A stretch of DNA of 64,000 nt, from the NCBI GenBank assembly GCA_028456385.1, contig JALNQF010000033.1, positions 62,001 to 126,000 on the forward strand. The letters are read 5' to 3'. Of the stretch, positions 54,266 to 64,000 are shown in pieces. The notes beneath the pieces were generated by a model, which did no database searches, was not told the DNA's origin, and worked only from the letters and a program-made list of their open reading frames with translations. Both the position numbers and the translations under genes were made by a program. Source of the stretch: Ophiosphaerella korrae. Taxonomy: Eukaryota; Ascomycota; Dothideomycetes; Pleosporales; Phaeosphaeriaceae. Position 1 is the stretch's first letter. Each line of letters begins with the position of its first letter.

Positions 54266-55010
54266 TTGAAGACGCCTAATACCTGTTCACCTGATTCCTC
54301 CCTCCATTATTTGATCGTTGGAAAACCCTTCCTTCACGCCCGTCAAGTGCCCATCAAACTTGTTGCTCACTCGGATAACGTGGTGCAAATGTTTATCACC
54401 GTGGCCGGCAGCGAATCGTGTATGCCTTTAAGACAAGTGATGAATGAGTAAGTTCTTTCAAATTTTTCGATGCTGCTTTTGATCGAGGTTGTCGTAGTAT
54501 AAGGAGAGTTGAATCTGGGGTTTAAAAGCCTTGTCAAGTACTGACACGGTTTGAGGTGAGGGTCAGGATGCTTTGTAGTATTCGAAGACCTGGAGGAAGA
54601 GGGAGATAAGTGCGTTTCCCTTGGTTATTGAGGTTGAGTTGTTCCAGAAATAAGTCGTCTGTGTCAGGAGCACCACTGCCCCAAATCTTGCTGAGGATAT
54701 CTCTTAGTCTCATAATGGCATTGGCTCATAAGTCACAACACCTCTTGCAAAGGCTTGTCCATAGGACTAGAATTCGTGATATTTCTCACCATTGAAGTCT
54801 GTCAGTTTCCGGACATAATCTTGGTGCTATTCGTTTAATTTCTCAAACGCCGTCGGCAATTTGCGACGGCACCAAACGACATATGGGGCAACCAAAGATT
54901 CCGTTGGGTCAAGATCAGCATATCCCTCAAATCCGGATTGTGTTGTTGAAAGTGGGCATAACTTCTCTCATGTTTCGCAACTCCAAAGTTATTGTTACAA
55001 CATTTGATAT
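54266..55010 (-). pseudogene. decayed coding relic beside the PKS, family unknown
   Basis: On the minus strand, coding-like runs succeed each other in changing frames: KHERSYAHFQQHNPDL near 54960-54930; then YADLDPTESLVAPYVVW to AFEKLNE; an in-frame stop; DYVRKLTDFNGEKYHEF; another stop; YGQAFARGVVTYEPMPL; then MRLRDILSKIWGSGAPD in a new frame; and TYFWNNSTSITKGNAL, SLFLQVFEYYKAS near 54650-54560. In-frame stops and frame switches at short distance leave no room for normal introns. The order of runs suggests one ancestral gene of perhaps 250 codons or more. No family could be assigned. Confidence 0.45.
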
Positions 55011-55155
55011 TACCCGAGGAAGAGGCTATTTATCTTGCGCAGCTTTACGGCCCTCACTCTCTTGTCTCTTCACATTGTAATGCCTCCCAGCTGAATGTAC
55101 CATGTCTTGCTTTTAATACAGCTATCCCTTTATATCAGGCATAGGAGTGTAAGGC

Positions 55156-58100
55156 CTATTCTCTGTTGATATACTCACACTTCTCTGCTGCTAATGAGGT
55201 CAACTCCGCGATAGTATTCCCACTCAACATTTGCAGCACAGTTACGTTTGTCTTCAGCTCTTTTGAGAACCAGAACTGCATCTCCACAGCGACCAACGAA
55301 TCGACTCCATATTTGTAGAGCGGCTTATTGGGATCAATGTCTTCGATTGGAATCATGAGTGCGCGTGAAAGCCTGTTGACGAGAGCCGTAGCAATTATGG
55401 CACGTGCATCCTCAACTGCCTTTGCTTCTCTGATCAGATTTCCGTACTGGATAGATTTCGTTTCCTTTTGTTCGGTTGTGAGGGCTTTGTCCATCTGAAA
55501 GAGGGGTCGAAACATTGGCTTTTGCATCCAGGCGTGCTCTTCAACGAGGCCGCTCTTTGCTACTTGTGCCGGCGTGGTCAAGGCGCTCAACCATTGCGAC
55601 TCCCAAGTTGATCCGGATACCTTACTCCTCTGACTTGGATCACAGACACGCTCCATCATGAAGTGGATATCCTTCTCATCGATGACATCGTGGCCGGTAT
55701 ACGATAATGCAAGACTTTCAGCTAGGTTTGATCGCTCAGCGATGTAACCAACCGTGGTAACGACCCCCATATCAAAGGCTACTGTGTGTTGGCCGCGGTG
55801 TGTGCGGTATCTTGCGAACGCATCCTGGAAAGCGCATCCTGCGGCGTAATTACTCTGTACTGGAGCACCGTGTACACCAGCTAGAGAGGAGAGTAGGACG
55901 AAGAAATCCATGTTCGAAGGTAGGTGTTTATGAAGATTCCAAGTGCCTTGAACTTTAGGCCTCATAGAAGCTTGAAATCCATCAAAGCTCATTTGATCGA
56001 ACATGTCGGTCTAAATACAGGTCAGCCGCATCGAAAAATCGATAATAGTCAATACTACTTACCCGAACAACCATACCAGCATGCACACAACCTAGAATTG
56101 GCGGCATTGAATTCTGAGATTCCTGAATCGCGGCTGCAACAGCCTGGTCTTCGGTGATGTCACATGATGGTGCAAGGATTTGGGCCCCTCTGGCTTCCAA
56201 ACTATCCACAAACTTCCTCGCTGCAGGTGTGCTGACGCCTGATCTTGATAGGAGGATAAGATTCATGGCGCCTCGGTCTACCATCCATCGAGCAATACTT
56301 CTACCGATGCCACCAAGGCCACCAGCGATCACGTAGGTGGCGTTCTTTTTCAGTTGAAAAGTCACTTTCCTACTAGGAACGATCTGATAATCACAGTCAG
56401 TAATCAGCTCTCCACAACTTGACAAGTGTAATCGTACCGGAATAACGTCCTCTACCGTCCAATCCACCACTGCCTGCCCCTGTCCCGTCTGCAAGTGTCT
56501 GAAAGCACCTTCATACTCTGATCTTTTGAAGTGTTTGATTGGGTATGGCGGCTGGACTGCCTGTTTTGTTGTTGCAGAAAGAAGTGCTCCAACTTCCTTG
56601 ACTAGCCTACTCATTAGACCAATATCATGTCGGTTTACGGCCTCAATATCTATTGCCGAGAACGTCGCTCCCTTTAGAAACGGCGCCATTGGTAACGACG
56701 CAAATTCATTTGAGTCATGTTTTCCAATTTCTAGGAACCGACCCAAAGGCGCCATGCATCGCCACGTCTCGAAAAGCGTATCTCCCGCCATGGAATTAAA
56801 GACAACATCAATACCACGATCCTTGGTGACTCTCATTATATGTTTGGCGAATTCGGAAGACTCATTCCTGAAGAAGTGGTCTTGGGGTATGTAATTGAAT
56901 CGCTGCATGAGGCGATCCTTTTCGGTCTCGGTGCGAACAGTTACATATATGGTAGCGCCTGCGAGTTTTGCTAATTGGATAGCGAGTTGTCCGTACTGAT
57001 CTGCCGCTGAGTGAATGAGAATCGTTTCTTTAGACTGTAGCCGTGCAATATGGTTGAGTCCATAATGTGCTATTATTGTTGCCGAGGCCAGGGTGGCGGC
57101 GTCAGTGAAGCTCATGTGCTCAGGAATTGGTATGATGGCGTGATCATTACTACGGATGAAAGTCTTGAAGCTTCCATCCCTAGAAATTCCGCATACACGA
57201 TCTCCTATGTGAAGGTGAGAGGATGGTCCGGTTTGGGCGACAACGCCAGAATAGTCCTGTCCGATGTGATCAGCAGGGAGTTGATTTAATGTCACCATCA
57301 TATCTCGCAACGTTAGACCCGTTGCCATCACGCGGACTATAACTTCTCCCTCCGCAAGCTGTTGTTCATCAAGCTCATCATGTACAAAATGAAAGCTGTC
57401 TAGTTGTCCGGGAGAGAAACCAAGCTTAAGAGGTATTGTTGACCCTGTATCGACGCTGGTTGCAACCGGTATATTCCCTCCGAACCTCTTGTTGTACGCA
57501 TCGTTAATTTCCTTACCTTCAATGACCCTCGGTACATGTAGCAAACCTGACCATTCCGCCAATTCTGTTTCCACAGTAATCTGCGGTGCATTCCAGACCC
57601 TCTCTAATATCTTAACCGTTACAGCGGATGCGGAAGAGATATCTTCAACGTCAAGGTGCATGAATGTAAAACCGGGCCTTTCCAGGGTGATGGATTGACC
57701 GAATCCTGATATGAGTGCTGTTTCAGGTCGCTTGGCCGATGGTCCGCCGCCTTGAGTGATCCATATCTGCCTTGAAGATATATTTATGTAATCTTGAAGT
57801 TGTGAGTAGTTGGTCAGAGACAACGAGGCCAGAGTACTTCGTTCGAATTCTAGGAGTGAGATAAGAATGGCACCGGAGCCATCATGTGGGAGCAATGAGG
57901 GCGAGATGACCTTGTTGTTGGTGAATATTGACAACGATAGCGAATCTTGGAGCTGGCTTGCAATTTCGTTTTGAGCTGGTGTATCATCCGCTAGTATGAA
58001 GACTGGTGGTACGGAACCAATCTCTTTCTTTTCTTCACTAGGAACTCTTGCGGCCAAGAAGCTACAGATATGGACTGACGAGTCTATATCATCCTCGAGG

Positions 58101-61100
58101 CAGACATCAACGCCATTAAATCCCGTATTTTTTAACGCCTGGTCCCACTGTTTCTTTGTAAGGATAGCGCTGTGCTGCTGAATTCTTTCAGGCTCCACGC
58201 TTCTCCACCAACCCGGCAAAACTCCAGCGAAGCAAGGGATAATGGCGCTGCGAAGATTTGTCGGCTCCATTAACACCAAGTGTCCGCCTGGTTTCAATAA
58301 TTTTCGTATACGAATTAATGCCTCCTCAATATTGACTACGGCATGAAGCATCGAAACAGCAATCACAATATCGTATGTTCTGGGCTTGAAGCCTTGTTCA
58401 ATTGGGTCTTGTTCGATGTCGAGGATTTTGAAGTTCATTCGATTTGCGTGGGCCTTAAACTTTTGCTGGGCTTCTTCGAAGAAGCTTGGTGAAATATCGG
58501 TATAGTCGTACCGTGAGTATCTAGGCGTTACCTCAGTGTATCTTCCTTGCTGTGAGAGATATCGTAGGGTCGGCTCAGTTCCACTACCAGTACCAGCGCC
58601 GACTTCGAGGATAGAAATTTCAGGGTTTTTGTGAGCTACCAAATCAACATATGCAGCTAAGCGCTCTAACGAATAACTGAAAAGTGGACCTTGATATATG
58701 TCTGATGCGAGGCCACGGTTAAAGAACAGATGAAGCGGGTCAACTTCGAGTCGAAGAATAGGAAGGAGATTGTATCCAATCTCTGAATAGGCCTTGCATG
58801 CAGGAGAAGATGCGGAAAATGAAGTAAGAAAGGCTGTTCGGCGTGCGTGATCTGAAAACAAAGATGACCATTGTGGTTGAGATAAGACATCGTAGGCATC
58901 GTTGACGCGGAGAAAATCTTCTATCCATGCGACATACTTTCGAAGATGCTCGGGCAGGGCATTGAACTGGTCTGCGGACAGATATTTCAAAGATTCAGCC
59001 ATGAAATGCATACACACTACTTCTGTGGTTGCATCAGTGGGAGCAGGAAGATCATCTGTAACTTTGCTACAGATTGCTGCCACTTGGGTTTGGCTTAGAA
59101 ACTCTATGTCAGGTTTCCAGTCGAATTGATAGCAGAGCCTTCGGTCGTTTTTTCCACTGTTCATGCCTATGGTATTGTTAACACTAGTCATTCGGGCATG
59201 TCGAATATCAATTAAAGTGGTCAATGTTGATGGATCGTATGCCATCACAGCGAAATCAACGTCTTTAATCATCTGGCCCAGAATCTGACCCTGAAGGCGG
59301 ATCTGCTGTTCCTGAGGCATATACAACAGATCCTGTGATACCCAGAGATCGGATATTTGAGTTGGAACCATGGTGGGCACAGTTCGTATTCCGCCATGGG
59401 TGAGAGTAACAACTGGTACGTGAAACAAACTGTCAAGCGCAGTTGGATGAATGATATGATCACGTTCCTGCTTTTGTAGTGGAATCTTGGCTCGCCAACT
59501 CCCAATCCCAGTGTTGGCGGTTGTTCTCTTACTCGGCCTATCGAAATAGATGTCTTGCAATGTCTGGAAGGTTGGACCAAACTCAACACCCATCTCAGAA
59601 AAGATCTTGTAGAATTGCTTTGATGAAACAGCATCTGTACAGCCGCTAGAGAAAACGTCCAGACCAGGTATTGTCTGCTGACGTTCATCTTCTTTGAACT
59701 CTGGCGCATGATTCTCATCCTCTTCATACGCATTATTGTGCGAATGTGTTCTCCTTTCCACTTTGATCGACCCTGTGCAGATGATCTTGAATTCGTTTTG
59801 TAAGATGGAGTATATACGAAAATCCCACTTGTTATGTAGGTGTGGCTCGCGGGTTTTTGCGCTTGGGCATCGTAGAAGGATCTCTGTTTCGATCCCGCGC
59901 TCATCATCAGGCACAAGGAGCGCGTTATGCACGATAACATCTCTAAGATTATAGCCCTTGACTGTGGCCTCATCGTTTGAGAGAAATCGTGCCGCTTCGA
60001 TTGCCATAACTAACATTCCTGCTGCTGGGTATAAGATAGATTCGCTAACCTATAGCCAAATTAGAAAGATAAGAAAGCTATACTTGAGGAAATTTCACAA
60101 ACCATATGATCTTTGATCCACGGATGTTCAGACTGACGGATTGTAAATCTCCACTTAGCCTCGGATGAATTCCAATCTGGGTCCGGGTTCCCCAGCAAAT
60201 CAAGACGAGTATGAGAACGGAATCTACGAGACTTTGATAATCTACTCTCGAGCCAGTAGGGTTGAGTATGGTTGAATGGGTACTCAGGAAGATCGATGAG
60301 CATTTTTGGCTCATCTTCGTTCAGCGAATGCTTGTTGACAGCGGCTATATCCACCGAATAGCCATGCGCGTAAAGATCCCCTGCTAAGGTCTTTAAGCTC
60401 GATACAGAGTCCGTGCTGCGACGTATAGTACCACCGTAACTGAATGCAGCGTTTGCAGGAAGGCAATCCTTAACATGTCTTTCCATTGCAACGTGAGGTC
60501 CAATTTCCACGAAAAAATCCAGCAACCCAGCAACGACTTGGTCGCTAGCTTTGGCCGCTTCCGCATATAGAGATTGTATTGCGTCGGAAAAGCGTACCTG
60601 TGACACGAGATTTTGGACCCAATAATCTGCCGTGGCTAAAGTATTTATCGTAATCCTGCCTCCCGTAACAGAGGAGAAGAATGTTGGTGCTGTATCGCTT
60701 TTGTACCCAATGACTGGAGAAACCCCAGCGATTGCATTTTTATACTCGCTAGCTATCTTCATCATGAATTTCGAATGATAAGCGATGGGTATGTTGAGTT
60801 TGCGGGTAAAAGTAGAGCCCTCTGCCAACCGCTTCCCAAGAGCTTCGACCGCAGATTTTGATCCAGTCACTGTAGTACTTCTGGGACTATTGATGCACCC
60901 AACGAAGAGCTCTTCAGCCCCGGAGATTTTCTGGATGTCTTCAAAGTGAGCCTGTAGCTCTTCGACCGACAGCGCAACAGCCATCATGGCCCCGGAATCG
61001 CACTCGTTTGATGAGAGGAGATTAGAAATGACAAGGCCTCTGAAATATGAAATCGACCATGCTGAATGTTTCGAAATGGCTCCAGCGCAATATGCTGCGG

Positions 61101-63519
61101 CAATTTCGCCTGATGAATGGCCAACGACACTCTTTGCGTAGATCTGCCAGCTTGCGAGTAGCTCAACTAATGCAATCTGAAGTGCTGTACAGATAGGTTG
61201 AGCTAAGGCAGGTTCATTGATTCTAGTATTCTCTTCGTCTTTCTCGATTTCGTCTATAAAGAATTAGTCTTGTTCTTAGAGATATACATGGGCTATACAT
61301 ACCGATTACAGACCATGATGCCCCGAGACTTTGGAAATGATGATTTGCTTCTTCCAAACTAAGCCTGAAGACTTGGAAAGCCAGAAGACCCTGACCCATA
61401 TTTGCCCATTGCGCACCCTGACCAGTAAAAACAAAATGTAAGGATGGTGCAACCGACCGACGTACTGGCCTCGAGAAGTTGTCTTTGAACCCATCCGTGA
61501 TCTCGTTAATTGATGTCACAAGACTAAAGGACTTCCAAGGGAGTAAATTGCGCTTCGCTCCTAAAGTGTAGGCAAGATCTTTCAGATAGCTTGGCGGCGC
61601 TTCGATGAATCGCTCCGAAATATGCTGATAAAATTTATCTGTAAGCCTGCTGATTCCGGCCTCATCTGAAGCTGACCAACTCAAGAGATATGGTATATCG
61701 ATAATCTCCGGTGGTGTGTGCATCACCTCGCCATCAGACGAAGGCAAACTGTTGGTGAGTCTTGTTTCAGAGGGGCCGATAAACCCATACTCAGTACTTT
61801 CGCGATCGTCACCTAATTCATGGTCAATAAGGTCGGTAGTGTTGTGATTTCCAACCAGTCCTCGGTCTCGCAAGAAGTGCAAAGCATCATCTAACACCAC
61901 GTGCGCGTTGGTACCACCGTACCCAAATGCGTTTACTGACGCTCGACGCAAGCCTTTTTTGGGCCAAGGTTTTGCTGTTCTAGGGAACTATAACGGAATT
62001 AAATAGGAATTCTACGTTCAGTGCTATACATACCACCATGCTCCAGGTTTCCGCTGGGATGCTGGGGCTTATTTGCTTCAGTAAAGCAATAGGTGGAATC
62101 GTTCCTTTTTCAAGAACCAGAATAGCTTTGATCACGCCTGCAACGCCAGCAGCAGCTTCTAGGTGGCCTATATTGGCTTTTGTAGCTCCGATATAGAGAG
62201 GGTCGTCAGCACTTCGGATCTTACTGAAGACTTGGTGAATGGCATCAGCTTCGATAGCATCCCCAGCGCTCGTACCAGTTCCATGTGCCTCAAAATATCT
62301 TGTTTCGGCGAGGTCTAGACTATTATTTAGATAAGCACTACGAATGAGATTTGCTTGTGCTTCAACGCTTGGCTTGGTAATGGATGCAGTTTGACCGTCG
62401 TGATTTGTTGAAGTCCCTCGGATAACTGCTCGAATGGTGTCGTCATCCTGCAACGCATCCACAACACGTTTCAATATGAGAACGGCAAATCCTTCGCCTT
62501 TAGCATATCCATTAGCGCCAGCATCAAAAGACTGACACCGGCTGTCCGGTGACAGAAAATTGAAATTCGATAGTGGGATAACGCTTGCTGTAGGGTCAAG
62601 GTATAGCCCAGAGCCACCAACCAAACTCTGTACCGGGACTAGTTAGAAATAAATTTCAGTATCAATTTTGATTCTTACCATTGATGACTCTTTGCGCCGC
62701 AAACTATCACAAGCAAGGTGAAGCGCAACAAGGCTACTCGAGCAGGCAGTTTCGATTGTAAGACAGGGTCCTTTAAGATCGTAAAACCAGCTGAGGCGAT
62801 TGGACATCATGGCCGTTGAGTTCCCGATTGCTCGATACTTTGTTTGTATTTCTTCGTCGGCACCGAACAACTTTTCGTACTCGCCACTAATGTGACCCAT
62901 ATACACGGAGGTATTTGAGCCTTGTGCTTTTGCAATTGAGATCCCAGCTGTCACGGCATCAGTGTTGAATACTACATAGAAAGTGACAAAAAAAGCGACA
63001 GTTGAAATAAATGTACAGACTGAGAGTTACAGAGATAGCGATCTATGTTACACTCATTCCATACATATTTAGCAGAGGATTTCTGACTCTAGAAAAAATT
63101 GTAGACTTATCGGCGCTGACTAGCAACTACATACCATTATCAAATGCTCTGTACGATGTTTCTAGAAGGCCTCGTAGCTCAGGATCCATGCATTCAGCCT
63201 CAGCGGCACTCATTGAAAAGAACGGGGCGTCGAAGAGAGCAACGTTCTCCTTCAGAAAATGACCTCCTTGACACGGTATCTTCAAACGCCAGTTAGTAGA
63301 TGCCTTCCAAATGAATGGTTTACATACCGTGTCTAGGCGAGAGCTATCTGAACTGTAATAGCCGCTCACATTGAATCTATCCGAGGGCACTTCTGTCATT
63401 GCGGACCTTCCTTCTACAACCATCCTCCAAAAGCCTTCATAAGAATCAGCATCTTGCGGGAAACGAAGTGAGAATCCGACAACAGCAATTGCATGGTTGA
63501 TATCAAGCGAGGTCTCCAT
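55156..63519 (-). CDS. highly reducing type I polyketide synthase (KS-AT-DH-cMT-ER-KR-ACP)
   Basis: Eight exons (63519-63328, 63279-63135, 62947-62679, 62627-62034, 61987-61303, 61253-60103, 60049-56063, 56010-55156) give 2625 residues. KS: Cys181 in ETACSSS, His317 in EAHGTGTS, His357 in NIGH. AT: GQGAQW and Ser675 in GHSSGE. DH: His1011 in HMVSESILYP (HX8P). cMT: SAM site LEVGAGTGSGT at about 1495. ER: about 1830-2150, but the NADPH loop reads SAADQYGQ (about 2026-2033) instead of AGGVGQ. KR: GGLGGIG at about 2255 and NYAAG at about 2395. ACP: YGVDSL, Ser at about 2581. No thioesterase or reductase domain follows, so release needs a partner or hydrolysis. The product is unknown; expect a methylated, reduced chain. 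The start at 63519 gives the standard HR-PKS N-terminus. Confidence 0.93.
62948..63134 (-). other. unusually long intron in the PKS KS domain
   Basis: GTATGT donor and GACAG acceptor, 187 nt, against 46-53 nt for the other six PKS introns. Splicing rebuilds AFDNAGISIAKAQ, the expected KS sequence. An internal ATAG at about 63048-63051 could serve as an alternative acceptor. Confidence 0.7.
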
Positions 63520-64000
63520 TATACAGATTTGTATGTCGTCAAAAACTGTTTGGTTGCCGGTACTGGCACGATTCAAGTATGAGAAAATCGAGGCCTGCAG
63601 GTTCAAGAGGCATAATATAGTAGCCAATTACAACTTTCGAGGGTTCTACGCCCTTATACCGCAAGCTTAGGAATATCCTAGCTTAGAACTGACTATATCC
63701 AATTAGGCAGCCTATTTCGCAAGGACCTGATATTCCGGGTGACGTCAAGATAGAGCACCACAGCCGCGTACATTTTGGATAGCTCCAAACATCGGAAAGA
63801 ATCTATTTCGTCGCTTATTGGCCATTGTATCGCTCGTGGGGTATCGCCTCTTTCACAAATACTACTAAGAACTGTCAATGACTCGATGGCACTTCAATAT
63901 AAGTGGGCGCTACAGCGTTAAGATTCATGTGCATTGGAGCTTTACGCCCTGCAAGGGTAGCCCCGAGCCAATGGCAAACTCCCCAGCTTTGTAAACTATG
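63520..64000. promoter_or_regulatory. PKS upstream region to window edge
   Basis: About 480 bp upstream of the PKS start. Short open frames only. A TGACGTCA-like sequence (GTGACGTCAAG) lies at about 63739-63749 and could bind a bZIP/CRE-type factor; this is a single sequence match only. Confidence 0.4.

Noticed and set aside
53560..55010. Aromatic prenyltransferase (DMATS-type) remnant
   Set aside because: A few short peptide resemblances (a GLPFQW run on one strand, an LRDI run on the other) lie on opposite strands and do not form the family order.
55982..63627. PKS split into several separate genes or broken
   Set aside because: Each gap is a GT-AG intron; the eight exons sum to 7878 nt, a multiple of three, and conserved motifs join across every splice.
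1..64000. tRNA genes, CRISPR arrays, bacterial operons or terminators, integrated viral genes
   Set aside because: No T-arm/acceptor combination, no regularly spaced repeats and no viral or prokaryotic gene organisation were seen; the window is intron-bearing fungal DNA.

Overview
The window is nuclear DNA from a filamentous ascomycete, most likely a dothideomycete of the Pleosporales type. The evidence is many genes with 46-60 nt GT-AG introns, fungal housekeeping genes (Mrt4, Mdm10, Lcb2, Gda1, SamB/Mub1), a G-protein beta subunit, a HET-domain relic, secreted effector-like proteins and a highly reducing polyketide synthase (PKS). The class is inferred from gene content; no species can be named.

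Layout. 1-5956 holds a 5'-truncated CofD/YvcK-like gene, a serine-rich GPI-type wall protein, and the divergent pair mrt4 (-) / mdm10 (+). 5957-8518 is an island of decayed coding sequence: an unidentified relic on the minus strand and a broken M35-like metallopeptidase on the plus strand. 8519-16013 carries a long leader region, a homeodomain regulator and lcb2. 16014-20770 is a 4.7 kb gene-poor stretch. 20771-29876 carries a proline/SR-rich protein, an adenosine-deaminase-like enzyme, G-beta, and a phosducin-like protein 2 kb from G-beta. 31744-33946 is a divergent pair of secreted proteins, one a small cysteine-containing candidate effector and the other an intact M35-like peptidase. 34282-36697 is a decayed HET gene. 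37873-53412 returns to housekeeping genes: a P4-ATPase, SamB, a CorA-type transporter, Gda1 and an EF-hand protein. 53413-55155 contains further coding debris. 55156-63519 is a complete eight-exon highly reducing PKS of 2625 residues (KS-AT-DH-cMT-ER-KR-ACP); any cluster partners would lie beyond the right edge.

How the genes fit together. The conserved genes act in ribosome assembly, ER-mitochondria contacts, sphingolipid synthesis, lipid asymmetry, Golgi glycosylation and heterotrimeric G signalling. They are interrupted by accessory blocks (5.9-8.5, 31.7-36.7 and 53.4-64 kb) that hold secreted, incompatibility and secondary-metabolism genes, several of them broken. Exon joins were worked out by hand from splice signals and reading frames; each spliced total given here is a multiple of three. 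No database search was possible, so family names rest on recognised motifs.
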